Shown: positions 16,355-25,144, counted from the first letter of the stretch. The stretch is 31,145 nt of DNA from Chloroflexota bacterium (GCA_020845495.1 JADLFM010000126.1:1-31145); one strand, 5' to 3'. The notes: generated by a model not told the origin, from the letters alone. Program-made: numbers and translations.

Positions 16355-17148
16355 GCGCAGATAGCCCGTATCGACACCTCATCGTCGAGACGGCCGCGCC
16401 GCACGTCGTCTCGGTCACGCTCGATCGGCCCGAGGTCATGAACGCCCTGAACACTCGGATGGGCGAAGACCTGGTTGCCGCGTTCACGGCGCTCTCGGAG
16501 GACGACGAGGTTCGAGCGGTGGTGCTGCGGGGGGCCGGCGAGCGGGCCTTCTGCTCGGGCGCTGACCTCAAGGAGCGGGCCGGCATGTCCGAACGGGCGT
16601 GGCACGCGCAGCACCGCGTCTTCGAGGCGGCGTTTCGGGCGGTCATGGAGTGCCGGCAGCCGGTCATCGCGGCTGTCGAGGGGTATGCGCTGGCCGGCGG
16701 CCTCGAACTGGCGCTCACCTGCGACCTCATGATCGCCGGCGACGGCGCCTCGTTCGCCCAACCGGAGGTGATGCGCGGGATCATGCCCGGCGGCGGTGGC
16801 ACTCAGTTGCTCCCGCGCCTGATCGGGCCGAGCCGCGCGAAGGAGTTGATCTTCAGCGGCCGGCGGATCGACGCCGCGACGGCCGAGCGCTGGGGTCTGA
16901 TCACCCGCCTGACCGAGCGGGGCCAGGCCTACACGGCGGCACTCGCGCTCGCAGCCGACATCGCCGCCAATGGCCCGATTGCCGTCCGACAGGCCAAGCG
17001 GTCTATCGACCGTGGGGCGGATGCGCCGCTGCCGTTCGGCCTCAGAGTGGAACTGGACTGCTACGCGGCGTGCATCCCGACCGAGGACCGCTACGAGGGC
17101 ATCCGCGCCTTCAACGAGAAGCGCCCGCCTCGGTTCACCGGCCGCTAA
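16351..17148 (+). CDS. Enoyl-CoA hydratase/isomerase (crotonase family)
   Basis: This 265-residue protein has the family's normal length. The oxyanion-hole segments are visible as FCSGADLKE (67-75) and GYALAGG (111-117). Both catalytic glutamates of true hydratases are present: E119 in GGLELAL and E139 in AQPEVMRG. It therefore probably hydrates trans-2-enoyl-CoA to 3-hydroxyacyl-CoA; the chain length is unknown. The GTG start at 16351 overlaps the kinase stop, so it is translationally coupled to a sugar kinase, an unusual partner. No other beta-oxidation gene is adjacent. Confidence 0.92.
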   Translation: MSADSPYRHLIVETAAPHVVSVTLDRPEVMNALNTRMGEDLVAAFTALSEDDEVRAVVLRGAGERAFCSGADLKERAGMSERAWHAQHRVFEAAFRAVMECRQPVIAAVEGYALAGGLELALTCDLMIAGDGASFAQPEVMRGIMPGGGGTQLLPRLIGPSRAKELIFSGRRIDAATAERWGLITRLTERGQAYTAALALAADIAANGPIAVRQAKRSIDRGADAPLPFGLRVELDCYAACIPTEDRYEGIRAFNEKRPPRFTGR

Positions 17149-17341
17149 GCGCGCCCGGCGGTCAGCCTGAGGTATCTGCCAATCCGACAGGCGTTCTCAG
17201 CGCGAGGGGGCGCTTCGGTCGGCTCCGAACGTTCGGTGCCCGACCTCAGGCGTTCTGTCCGCACGCGAGTTGACCGTCGCTCCCTGGCAGGTATCCTCCG
17301 TATCTCTCCACGTCAGGCATCTGTCCACGTCTGATGCCCGC

Positions 17342-19768
17342 TCAAGCCCAGGTCCTGTCGAGCGGGTCGCCGCAATAGCCACAGTAGCGGGCATCCGGCG
17401 CGAGGCTCCGACCGCAGGTCGGGCAACCCGATCGCTCGAACCACGCGGGGATAACGAGCATCCCCGCGCCGATGGTCGCACGTCCAGCCGTTGCGCCCTT
17501 CAGGGCAGCCGACGCCGGGGCGGAGCGGGCGACGTTGGTGCCGCCGGGTACGCCGTCGAGCAGACCGCCACGAGCCAGCGCGTCGCCGGAGCCGCCTGTA
17601 CCGTGTGCCAGCGCCGGATCACCCAGTCCACCCGTCAGGCCGCTGCCGCCGAGGTTCGGCTGCCCTGAAGCGGCCTTGGCCAGCCCGTCGACTCCAGGGC
17701 TGCTATGCGACAGCCCGCCCGCCAGATCGCCGCCCGGCAGCCCGCCGTGTGACACACTCCCACCTGTCACGCCAGTTCCGTACGCCAGACTGGTGTGGAT
17801 GTTCGGCAGGCGCGCCAGTGACGGGTCACCGACGCCGCCCGTGAGGCCCGAGCCGCCACTGAGCCCCGTGCTATTGGCGAACCCCGTGCTATTGGCGAAC
17901 CCCGTGCCATTGGCGAGGCCCGAGCCGCCACCCAGGCCGCGCGCCAGGGACGGATCGCCCACGCCGCCAGCAAGCTCGCTGCCGGGTCCATGCGCTACGC
18001 TGCCACCGAGGCCATTGCCCAGCCCGTTCCCCAGGCTCTTCCCCATCTGGTCGCCCAGGCCGTTGCCCAGGCCGTTGCCCAGGCCGTTGCCCAGGCCGCC
18101 GCTCGGTCCGCGAGCGAGCGATGGGTCGCCCATGCCACCGCCGACCCCGCCGGCAACCTGGCTGGGGGAACCGTGGGCGAAGGCCGGGTTACCGACGCCG
18201 CCGCTGAGCGCCCCATCAGGCGGAGGGGTGGACGGGGTAAGCGGCTGGCGGGCGAAGTCAGGCCCGCCGTGCGAGACGGGGGAGCCAGAGCGTGCTATAT
18301 CGAAACCGCCCGGCGTCAAGGATGAGCGCGTGCCGTCGAAGTCGCCAGCCCGGGCGGCTGAGCGAACGCCGTCATACCCGTCAGTTGTCGGGAGGGAGGG
18401 GCTGTGAGTCGAGAGCGTGGGCTGAAGGTCGGGGGCAGGAGCAGTTCGAGGGGCATAGCTTTCCGCCGCCCTCGCGTGGCCCGGTGCGCTCGGAGACCCA
18501 GTCGCGTCGACACGGCCCAGAGCGTCAGCATACTCGGGCGCAGCGGGCCGGCCGGCCGTGCCGGCGTGCCCCGCGAGGGGCTGGCCGTCGAGGCGCGGGA
18601 GCCTGCGCCGGTTCAGTACGTCGAGCCACGACCCGGCCACTCGTAGCAGCGGCCACGATCCGCCGAGGGACTGACTCAGCGCGAACAGCAGCCCGAGCAG
18701 GAGCATGGCGAGGACGCCAGGGGCGACATCGGCAGCAGCCGTCAGCGGGCTTCTGGGAGTTGGGGTGGGTGTCGGGGGTGACGGCGGCTCCTCCTGAATC
18801 AGGCGCGCGACTGGAGCAATGGTGGTCGCGGTGGGCGTGGCGGTGGGCGTGGCGGTGGGCTGGCTGGTCGGGGTGTGAGTCGGGGTGTGAGTCGGAGTCG
18901 CGGTTGGCGTGGCTGTCGCAGTCGGCGTGGCCGTCGCGGTCGCGGTGGGTGGGATTGGGGCTGCGATCGAGGGGGCCAGGGTGTCGCTCGGTGGCTCCTG
19001 AGGCGCCGTGGTGTCCACGTCGTCGCTCGGAGGGTCTGCGTCGGTCAGCACAGGGGGTGGGCTGGCCGGGTCAGGCTGGCGCACGGCCGGTGGAGGCGTC
19101 GCCGTAGCCGTCGCGGTCGCCGTGGCTGTCGCGGTCGCCGTCACCGGCATGGTTGGCGTGGGGGTCGGCGTGCGGGTCGGCGGAACGCGCCGAGGCGTGG
19201 GGGTCGGCGTGGCCGTCGGCGGCTCGGGCTTCGGCAGCTCGGGCTTGGGCGGCTCGGGCTTGGACGGTTCCGGCTTGGGCGGTTCCGGCTTGGGCGGTTC
19301 CGGCTTGGGCGGCTCGGGCTTGGACGGTTCCGGCTTGGGCGGTTCCGGCTTGGGCGGCTCGGGCTTGGGCGGCTCGGGCTTGGGCGGCTCGGGCTTGGGC
19401 GGTTCCGGTTTGGGCGGTGTCGGCACCGAGTCTTCGCACGCGCCGCCTGTCGTCCTGGGGTCGCACGGCTGGGGTTTGCCCGGTGCGTTGTTCCCCGGCT
19501 GCGGGGATGGGCGCGGCTTCGTGACCACGGCCGCGTACGCCTCATGCGATGACACCGGTACTCGGCCCGACGCTTCGACGTCGGCGGCTGACCGCTCCCT
19601 GCCAGGTGAACGAGACGCCTGCACGGCAAGCACGTTACCATCCAGAGTCGCGGCCAGCACCATGCCAGGGGGGGCCGCCAGAGGGCTCACGGCCAGCAGG
19701 CTCAGGACCAGCAGGCCCACGACGTGCACCGCCACTCTCACCACTCCGGGCAACCCGCGTCGATCCAT
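17342..19768 (-). CDS. Low-complexity membrane protein: KPEP/Thr-Pro ectodomain, one TM span, Gly-rich repeats, C-terminal zinc ribbon
   Basis: This 808-residue protein has a hydrophobic signal sequence (about 11-32) with a likely cleavage site near residue 40. About a dozen KPEPP/KPEPS pentapeptides follow (about 119-183), then TPTPT and TATATA tracts (about 185-225 and 275-315), typical of wall-spanning or glycosylated stalks. One membrane span lies at about 351-367. The part after it is rich in Gly, Ala and Ser with five GDPSLAR-like repeats (527, 547, 604, 647, 716) and GNGLG runs, and ends in a zinc ribbon with C782/C785 and C796/C799. If the signal is cleaved, the ribbon faces the cytoplasm. 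GGAG lies nine bases upstream of the ATG. No family or enzyme domain is recognised. Long open frames on the opposite strand are compositional shadows. Confidence 0.78.
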   Translation of the reverse strand: MDRRGLPGVVRVAVHVVGLLVLSLLAVSPLAAPPGMVLAATLDGNVLAVQASRSPGRERSAADVEASGRVPVSSHEAYAAVVTKPRPSPQPGNNAPGKPQPCDPRTTGGACEDSVPTPPKPEPPKPEPPKPEPPKPEPPKPEPPKPEPSKPEPPKPEPPKPEPPKPEPSKPEPPKPELPKPEPPTATPTPTPRRVPPTRTPTPTPTMPVTATATATATATATATPPPAVRQPDPASPPPVLTDADPPSDDVDTTAPQEPPSDTLAPSIAAPIPPTATATATPTATATPTATPTHTPTHTPTSQPTATPTATPTATTIAPVARLIQEEPPSPPTPTPTPRSPLTAAADVAPGVLAMLLLGLLFALSQSLGGSWPLLRVAGSWLDVLNRRRLPRLDGQPLAGHAGTAGRPAAPEYADALGRVDATGSPSAPGHARAAESYAPRTAPAPDLQPTLSTHSPSLPTTDGYDGVRSAARAGDFDGTRSSLTPGGFDIARSGSPVSHGGPDFARQPLTPSTPPPDGALSGGVGNPAFAHGSPSQVAGGVGGGMGDPSLARGPSGGLGNGLGNGLGNGLGDQMGKSLGNGLGNGLGGSVAHGPGSELAGGVGDPSLARGLGGGSGLANGTGFANSTGFANSTGLSGGSGLTGGVGDPSLARLPNIHTSLAYGTGVTGGSVSHGGLPGGDLAGGLSHSSPGVDGLAKAASGQPNLGGSGLTGGLGDPALAHGTGGSGDALARGGLLDGVPGGTNVARSAPASAALKGATAGRATIGAGMLVIPAWFERSGCPTCGRSLAPDARYCGYCGDPLDRTWA
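17868..17920. repeat. 18-bp tandem repeat, about 3 copies, in the low-complexity gene
   Basis: The unit gctattggcgaaccccgt is repeated with minor changes (the third copy has ccattggcgag). It encodes the GFANST-type hexapeptides around residues 620-635 of the 808-residue protein. Confidence 0.85.
18050..18097. repeat. 12-bp tandem repeat in the low-complexity gene
   Basis: Copies of cgttgcccaggc follow one another and encode GLGN tetrapeptides around residues 558-572. Diverged copies extend to the left, to about 18010. Confidence 0.85.
19220..19416. repeat. 15-bp tandem repeats encoding KPEPP/KPEPS
   Basis: About thirteen copies of a 15-bp unit of the type ggcttgggcggttcc, with synonymous variants ggctcg and gacggt, encode the proline/lysine/glutamate stalk at about residues 119-183 of the 808-residue protein. 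All four unit variants are in phase, so the array can change length without breaking the frame. Confidence 0.9.
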
Positions 19769-19888
19769 CGGACCTGCTCCCCGCGTCTGCCGCGTTCGCC
19801 CACGTAGGGTCGCGCGAAGTCAGACGCCCCTGCATCACCAGCCTACAGCGAGGATCTCCAGGGGACTGTCAGGCGGGGTGCGCTCAGG

Positions 19889-19906
19889 GTGTTGGCGCGC
19901 TAACAC
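19889..19906. promoter_or_regulatory. 18-bp imperfect palindrome, possible operator
   Basis: GTGTTGGCG (19889-19897) faces CGCTAACAC (19898-19906) with a single mismatch and no spacer. It lies about 120 bases upstream of the 808-residue protein start and downstream of the glycosyltransferase pair. The gapless dyad fits a dimeric repressor site. No T-tract is present to make it a terminator. The rest of the 248-bp interval (19769-20016) shows no gene. Confidence 0.3.
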
Positions 19907-20016
19907 ACCGTTCGGCGTCGGACACCTGATGCCTGACTTGCAGGCGTGTGCCTTGAGCGTGGCGTGGATAGCCGCGGGCTTCCTTGGGAGCTTCCCGGGG
20001 ACGTTGCCTGAGGAAG

Positions 20017-21822
20017 CTACCTGGATGGAGCGACGCAGGACGCTGGGACGACGGTCACGTCGTGCTCGGTCAGGACGCCGCAGCGTCGGGCCGCGTCGAG
20101 CAGCGCGAACTTGCTGGACTTCCGCAGCCGGTCCCGTACCAGGCTGACGTACGGCGCGAAGTCGCCGGCCCACGCGTCCAACGCGGTGTCCCGGTCGAAG
20201 GCCGCTCGGTTCACCAGGAAGACGTCGATCCCGTACCGCGCGGCGAACTCCGCGACCTGACGAGGTGAGTCCGAATAGTACGCCTCGATGAGGTCGAGGT
20301 TCCGCTGCTCGACCTCGGCATAGTAGCGCGGATGGTAGGCGAGCGAGTATTCCCGATTGACCAGGACACGCCGTTCCGCGAACGCCGGTACCGAATCGGT
20401 CTCGGTAGGGACACCGGCGACCAGGATCGTCGGCGGCTGCTCACGGAGGTACGCCGTGATTCGGGGGATCTGGTCGCGCACGTAGTTGCCGTCGTAGCGG
20501 GCTGGATAGGCCGCCACTCCGAGTGCGAGCCCAACGGCGAGCCACCCAGCCGGCACCGCACGTCGCACGTGCCTAGACCAGTGTGCCAGCCCTTCGAACA
20601 GCACCGTCAGCCCGATGCCGGCACAGATTGCCAGGACGAGCGGAATGGTCCAGGCGACGTATCGTGCCGGCAGGTACAGGCGAAACAGGACGAGATGGGC
20701 CAGGAAAAACAGCCCGAGTGAGGCCAGCACGATCTGCCCCAGGATGACCGCTTCACGACGGATCGATCGCGCGGCCGGCAACCAACGCCGCAGGGCCAGG
20801 GAGAGCGGAAAGGCGAACGCCAGCGCTCCAAGCTCGTAGAAGATCGGCACGTTCCCGAGCAGCGGGTCTCCTACTCGCAAGTCGAAGCCGGTACGGTAGC
20901 TGACGATCCAATACTGGTACAGATCGAGGTTGAAGACGGCGTTGCGCCCGTTCGGACCGAACTCGGGCATTGTGCGCGCCGTCGCCGCGTCGACCTGAGG
21001 CCCCCAGGCTGTGCTTCCGAGCGCGGCCGGTGCGAGCATCATGAACGTCAAGACCGTCGCTACGACGACGAGCAGCCAGTCTCGCCGCTCTGTGGAGAGG
21101 CGCAGCGGCCAGCGGTCGAGGACGAGCAGGCGCGTCGCGGTTAGAGCCACACCAAGGGCCGCTGCGCTCGGGTAGAGGAGTGCCGCCGCGGCCACGAGCA
21201 TGACCGCCAGCCAGCGCCGCCCGGAGACGAGCGCCCAGGCCAGCACAGCCAGCAGTGGCAGCAGGCAACTGCGCGGGCTTGCCGTCGGCAGATCGTCGTA
21301 TTGCCAGACGTACCAGCCTCCGAGGATCGTCGCAAGCGACGCGGCGATGGGCGATGGGTACAGCCGCAGCGTCAGCAGGAACGTGAAGACGGCTGCCGCG
21401 AGGCCCAGCACCGGCGGCAGCAGGCGGCTGATGGCGATCGGGTCGAGGAACTGGCCGAGCAACCAGTACAGCCCGACGTAGAGCGGCGGTGCGAGCGACG
21501 AAAAGTAGTCGGCGTACAGGTCACCCTGGAACAGCGTCGGATCGAGTAGCCGCTGCATCCAGAAGACGTGCTGACGGGCGTCATCCTGCACGACGGTCGC
21601 GTCGGCCAGGAGCGCCGAGAGCGACCGGCCCATGAACAGGGCGACCAGCAGCAGCGAGCCGGCGAGCCAGAGCGTCTCCGTTCTCTGGAGACCCGGCCTG
21701 AACTGGAGCCGGTCTCTGAGGCAAGTGTGCGTGGGGTGAGCGGCGATAGGTTGCGCTCCATCAGCGAGTCTGGCACCTCGCGGATGATCGGGCCGACGTC
21801 GATTCGCGCTCGCGCTAGCCAT
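20017..21822 (-). CDS. GT-C type membrane glycosyltransferase-like protein
   Basis: About 600 residues. A hydrophilic N-terminus is followed by roughly ten to twelve hydrophobic spans and a soluble C-terminal region of about 140 residues. The first outer loop has the acidic pair in VVQDDARQHVFW (D84/D85 counted from the GTG at 21834), the hallmark of GT-C enzymes that use polyprenyl-phosphate sugars. The acidic pair is followed by FQGDLYADYF. The start is uncertain: ATG at 21822 overlaps the upstream stop, and GTG at 21834 would add four residues; neither has a ribosome site, which suggests coupling to the upstream gene. Substrates are unknown. It probably works with the upstream GT87-like enzyme on the same surface glycan. 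Confidence 0.72.
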   Translation of the reverse strand: MASASANRRRPDHPRGARLADGAQPIAAHPTHTCLRDRLQFRPGLQRTETLWLAGSLLLVALFMGRSLSALLADATVVQDDARQHVFWMQRLLDPTLFQGDLYADYFSSLAPPLYVGLYWLLGQFLDPIAISRLLPPVLGLAAAVFTFLLTLRLYPSPIAASLATILGGWYVWQYDDLPTASPRSCLLPLLAVLAWALVSGRRWLAVMLVAAAALLYPSAAALGVALTATRLLVLDRWPLRLSTERRDWLLVVVATVLTFMMLAPAALGSTAWGPQVDAATARTMPEFGPNGRNAVFNLDLYQYWIVSYRTGFDLRVGDPLLGNVPIFYELGALAFAFPLSLALRRWLPAARSIRREAVILGQIVLASLGLFFLAHLVLFRLYLPARYVAWTIPLVLAICAGIGLTVLFEGLAHWSRHVRRAVPAGWLAVGLALGVAAYPARYDGNYVRDQIPRITAYLREQPPTILVAGVPTETDSVPAFAERRVLVNREYSLAYHPRYYAEVEQRNLDLIEAYYSDSPRQVAEFAARYGIDVFLVNRAAFDRDTALDAWAGDFAPYVSLVRDRLRKSSKFALLDAARRCGVLTEHDVTVVPASCVAPSR

Positions 21823-23269
21823 GATTCGCGACACGCAGCGAGGCGGGACGTGGATCGGCGGATGAGCGCGTCAGCCGGATCGGCCAGCCGAGGCTAGCAC
21901 GCCAGAGGAGCGCCAGCAGCGCCGTCGGAAGGAAGACGATCGGCACCACGAGAGTGGAGTCGTACTGGAGCAGGTAGATCAGGGGCGCCAGCAGCAGGAA
22001 AGCCAGACCGAGGGCGCGCGTCCGCCAGCAGGATGCCAGAGCGGTGAGCGGCGCCAGCCAGAGCAGGTACCAGGGATTGAACCATTGCGACGCAACCAGG
22101 AGGTACGTGCAGATCACCGCGAAGGCTGCGCCGACGAGCGTCAGCCGCGCCCGCCACGCCCCAAGCAGGCTGACGACGGCCAGCCCCACGAATGCGATGC
22201 CGGCTGTCGTCCGAGCGGCGGTCATCGCCGTATCGAGCGGTTGACCGACAGTCTGTAGGCCAATCACTAGCAGTTCGGCAGGCGAGGCCGAGAAGATACT
22301 GCCCCGCTCCAGGCCTTGAAGCGTGTCCAGGCCGCGCCAGAACGGCAGCACGGCCAGCACAACGAGCGCCGCGCCCAGCCCGATCCCAATCGCCGCGTTG
22401 GCAGAGGCTCGCTGCCCCTGTCGCAGGGCCACGATCAGCAGCACCGGGCCGAAGGCGGCGGCCAGCGGCTTCACCAGCACGCCGAGCGCGAGCAGCGGGA
22501 AGGCAACCCGCCAACGGCCGCTCAGGCCTGCCCAGATGGCCAGCAGCGCCGGCAGCATCGCGACGACGTCATTGTGGCCGTTCTGGAGCGCTTCGAGCAG
22601 GACGAGCGGATTCCAGGCGTACAACACTGTCCCGACGACGGCGCGCTTTGGCTGATGGCGCCGAAGCATCAGATACAGCGTGCTGACAGTCGCGAGGTAG
22701 GCGAGCGCCGGCCAGAGCTTCATCGCCAGGATCGCGGTGGTGCAACGCTCGCCGCCAGCCAACGCCGACGCGCCCTCGAAGAGCCGCCAGATCGGTCCGT
22801 GCGCGTTGCCGACCGCCTTCCAATACACCAGGTCGTAGAAGCGGTCGTCGGGGAAGTCGGCCGGAACGCGCAGAAACGGGTTCTCGTGATACACAGCGAA
22901 AATCCGCCCGGTCATGACGTACTTGAAGACGTCGCTCGACAGGAGCGGGTAGCCAGGATAGAGCACCGCCACGAACGTGAGCGGCGCTACGCCGAGCAGC
23001 AGCATGGCCGCCGTACGGCCAGTGAGGCACCGCGCCAGCCACAGCCCGGCCAGGTAGAGTGCCCCGAGGCCGGCCCACGCCCCCAGAAAGGCCGGACCGG
23101 TCACCGCCGTGTACCGTGGACGGTCGAACAACCCGAGCACCCAGGTCGGATGGCGGCGCGTGCAGAACTCGTCGAGCGGGAACGGACCGCTAAAGCTCAA
23201 CCAGAGGACGGCGGCGAGGCCCAGGCCTGCCGCGCCGGCCCCGGCGAGCCGCAGGGATCGGTCAGTCAT
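21815..23269 (-). CDS. GT87/DUF2029-like polyprenol-linked glycosyltransferase, membrane
   Basis: This 484-residue protein has about eleven membrane spans. It shares the GT-C signature of the 571-residue protein at 6345-8060: SSDVFKYVMTGR with D113 in the first outer loop, ENPF at 129-132, and the LYAWNPLVLLE...NGHND block at about 216-234. It is therefore a paralogue of that protein and a likely mannosyl- or hexosyltransferase acting outside the membrane. Its stop overlaps the start region of the next glycosyltransferase gene, so the pair is one operon. The ATG at 23269 has no clear Shine-Dalgarno site. Confidence 0.8.
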   Translation of the reverse strand: MTDRSLRLAGAGAAGLGLAAVLWLSFSGPFPLDEFCTRRHPTWVLGLFDRPRYTAVTGPAFLGAWAGLGALYLAGLWLARCLTGRTAAMLLLGVAPLTFVAVLYPGYPLLSSDVFKYVMTGRIFAVYHENPFLRVPADFPDDRFYDLVYWKAVGNAHGPIWRLFEGASALAGGERCTTAILAMKLWPALAYLATVSTLYLMLRRHQPKRAVVGTVLYAWNPLVLLEALQNGHNDVVAMLPALLAIWAGLSGRWRVAFPLLALGVLVKPLAAAFGPVLLIVALRQGQRASANAAIGIGLGAALVVLAVLPFWRGLDTLQGLERGSIFSASPAELLVIGLQTVGQPLDTAMTAARTTAGIAFVGLAVVSLLGAWRARLTLVGAAFAVICTYLLVASQWFNPWYLLWLAPLTALASCWRTRALGLAFLLLAPLIYLLQYDSTLVVPIVFLPTALLALLWRASLGWPIRLTRSSADPRPASLRVANHG

Positions 23270-23533
23270 CGCGATAGTCTGCCGCGCCGAGGCTGAAGAT
23301 ACCCTCTCATCGCCGTCCTCTCCCCTGTGCGCGGGCGAGGGGTTTGGGATGACGGGACTTCGGTCGAGGGTGGTGAGGAGTTGCCTGAGTCCGAGAGTAC
23401 GGAGATCCTCACAGCAAGAGACTCACGCCACGGGACGACAATCATCGACAGACCTTCGGGGCGACGGCGGATGATACGGAAATCGCCGCCCAGCGGGCGA
23501 CGATTCAGGCGCCATGAACCTGGGTGCAACGGA
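23270..23533. other. 264-bp intergenic region with a degenerate REP-like element
   Basis: No gene is supported here. At about 23317-23342 the sequence CCTCTCCCC...AGGGG, read from the minus strand, resembles the dispersed palindrome at 9409-9450 with a stem reduced to about five pairs. The region separates two minus-strand genes, so it should contain the promoter of the glycosyltransferase pair and the end of the NnrS-like transcript. Confidence 0.5.
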
Positions 23534-25144
23534 TCAGGACGCCGGCATCCGGTCCGTCGCCAGCCAGAGCGCGCCGGCGAAGATCAGGAAGGCGAGTGTG
23601 CCGAGGATACCGCCAGCCGCTACGAGCGGGGCGACGCTCGGAGCGTAGCCGCCTACCCACTCACCCACGACGCGGGCGAGGGCGCCGACGAACGCCAGCC
23701 AGACGATTGTCGGGAGCAGCCAGCGGTGACGCAGGACATCGGCCGAGAAGATCGGCAGAATACGGCCGGCCATGCCGAAGATGATCGGCAGCAGGAATCC
23801 CATCGCCAACGCGTGACGGATCGCGCTCGCCTCGTTGAAGGTCGCGCCCGCTCCTCCAAGTGCATCGCGCATCGCGTAAAACGCAGCGCCAATGGCGGCA
23901 ACGAGAATGAACCCGAACGCCAATCGGAACCAGGTCCGCGTGGGATTGGTGATATGCGGCGTGCCGGACGGGCGGGCGGCCGGCTCGTACAGCCGAATCG
24001 CCGAACAGTAGCCGATCAGCGCGACGGCCTCGGCCACCGCGCCCACCGCCCGCAGCGTCGACGCCAGGCCGAACCGCGCGGGATCCACCTCGAGCAGCAG
24101 CCAACCAATCGTCGTCAGCCAGACTCCTCCGATGTACAGTGCCAGGACCGGCGGGAACGCGCGTGCGTGCGGAGGCCGCAGGATCAAGAATTGCGGAAAG
24201 ATCTTTAGCCCGATCGTCATCACGAACGTGGCCGCGAACCCCCACAGTTGAAGGTGGACGATCGCCTCGTCGAGCGCCAGCGGGACGATTGGCAGGCCGC
24301 TAGCCAGCCGCAGACAGGCCCACAACCCCAACAGTAGCGACGCTCCAAAGCTGGACACACCAGCTACCGCGAACGAGCGCCACAGCGCCCAGGGCTGGAC
24401 ACTCCGCCGCACTCCACGCGCCTGGGGCACCACGTAGCAGACGAAGCCGATCGGCGCGAGGATGCCGCTTGCCAGCAGCACCACCGAACGGCCGAGGCTG
24501 TCCGGGAGCGGTTGACCGACCGCGCGAAGGACGACGCTCGCCGCCACCACCGCGCCGCCGATGAGGCAGAGCCGGGGTGCGTCAAGCGGGGACGAGAGAA
24601 ATCGGGGGAACAGGATCACCGCGACGGCCATGACGAGCAAAGCAACGAAGCCCGACACTTGAGCCTGGCCGTGCGCCTGGGCCAACGCCAACCAGTTGCC
24701 GCCCACTCCGACGCGAAACGCCAGGAGGAGCAGGACGGTCAATCCGTACGCGAACCCGATGACGGCTCCCAGCACGAGCGACATCCGCAGCAGCGGCGTA
24801 TACGGCCAGGTGCCAAATCCGACGCCGCGCCCGGCATTCTCCGACGCGCGGCGCATCCGCGGCGGCCCCATCAACTGCATGGGCGCCCCTGAGGCCGCCG
24901 ACCGCGGCACAGCCGCCGACCGTGGCACAGGGGGAGGTGCCGACATGGGCTTCCCATCAGGCGCACCCGGCGTGGAGGGCGCCGGCCCCGATGTGGCCGT
25001 GTCTGGCGACGTTGAATCCGACTTTTCTGGCCTTGTAGACGGGTGACTCGTGTCTGACGCGCTCGGCCCTGACGCAGCCGGTTCTGACGAATTCGATGTG
25101 GGGCCACGCTGGCCCGGCTGAAGATTCTCCGACAACGTGCTCAC
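23534..25144 (-). CDS. NnrS-like multi-pass membrane protein with long disordered N-terminus
   Basis: This 536-residue protein starts at a GTG. The first 110 residues are Ser/Thr/Pro/Ala-rich and probably disordered. About twelve membrane spans follow. Conserved-looking intramembrane motifs are QAHGQAQVSGF (H158), VHLQLWGF with IGLKIFPQF (H297), and RHALAMGFLLPIIFGMAGRI (H444), which match the histidine-containing pattern of NnrS proteins (haem/copper membrane proteins linked to nitric-oxide and denitrification responses). No denitrification gene is present in the window, so that role is not supported by context. ATG codons at residues 67, 89 and 92 are alternative starts that would remove most of the tail; no strong ribosome site decides between them. 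Confidence 0.75.
   Translation of the reverse strand: MSTLSENLQPGQRGPTSNSSEPAASGPSASDTSHPSTRPEKSDSTSPDTATSGPAPSTPGAPDGKPMSAPPPVPRSAAVPRSAASGAPMQLMGPPRMRRASENAGRGVGFGTWPYTPLLRMSLVLGAVIGFAYGLTVLLLLAFRVGVGGNWLALAQAHGQAQVSGFVALLVMAVAVILFPRFLSSPLDAPRLCLIGGAVVAASVVLRAVGQPLPDSLGRSVVLLASGILAPIGFVCYVVPQARGVRRSVQPWALWRSFAVAGVSSFGASLLLGLWACLRLASGLPIVPLALDEAIVHLQLWGFAATFVMTIGLKIFPQFLILRPPHARAFPPVLALYIGGVWLTTIGWLLLEVDPARFGLASTLRAVGAVAEAVALIGYCSAIRLYEPAARPSGTPHITNPTRTWFRLAFGFILVAAIGAAFYAMRDALGGAGATFNEASAIRHALAMGFLLPIIFGMAGRILPIFSADVLRHRWLLPTIVWLAFVGALARVVGEWVGGYAPSVAPLVAAGGILGTLAFLIFAGALWLATDRMPAS

Noticed and set aside
19008..20147. Plus-strand frame with long Gly-Ser-Gly-Leu repeats opposite the low-complexity gene
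   Set aside because: The repeat comes from the KPEP array read backwards. The minus strand has the signal peptide, membrane span and zinc ribbon, so that is the coding strand.
22316..23296. Plus-strand open frame (326 codons) opposite the GT87-like gene
   Set aside because: Same reason: Arg/Gln-rich shadow of a well-supported membrane protein gene.
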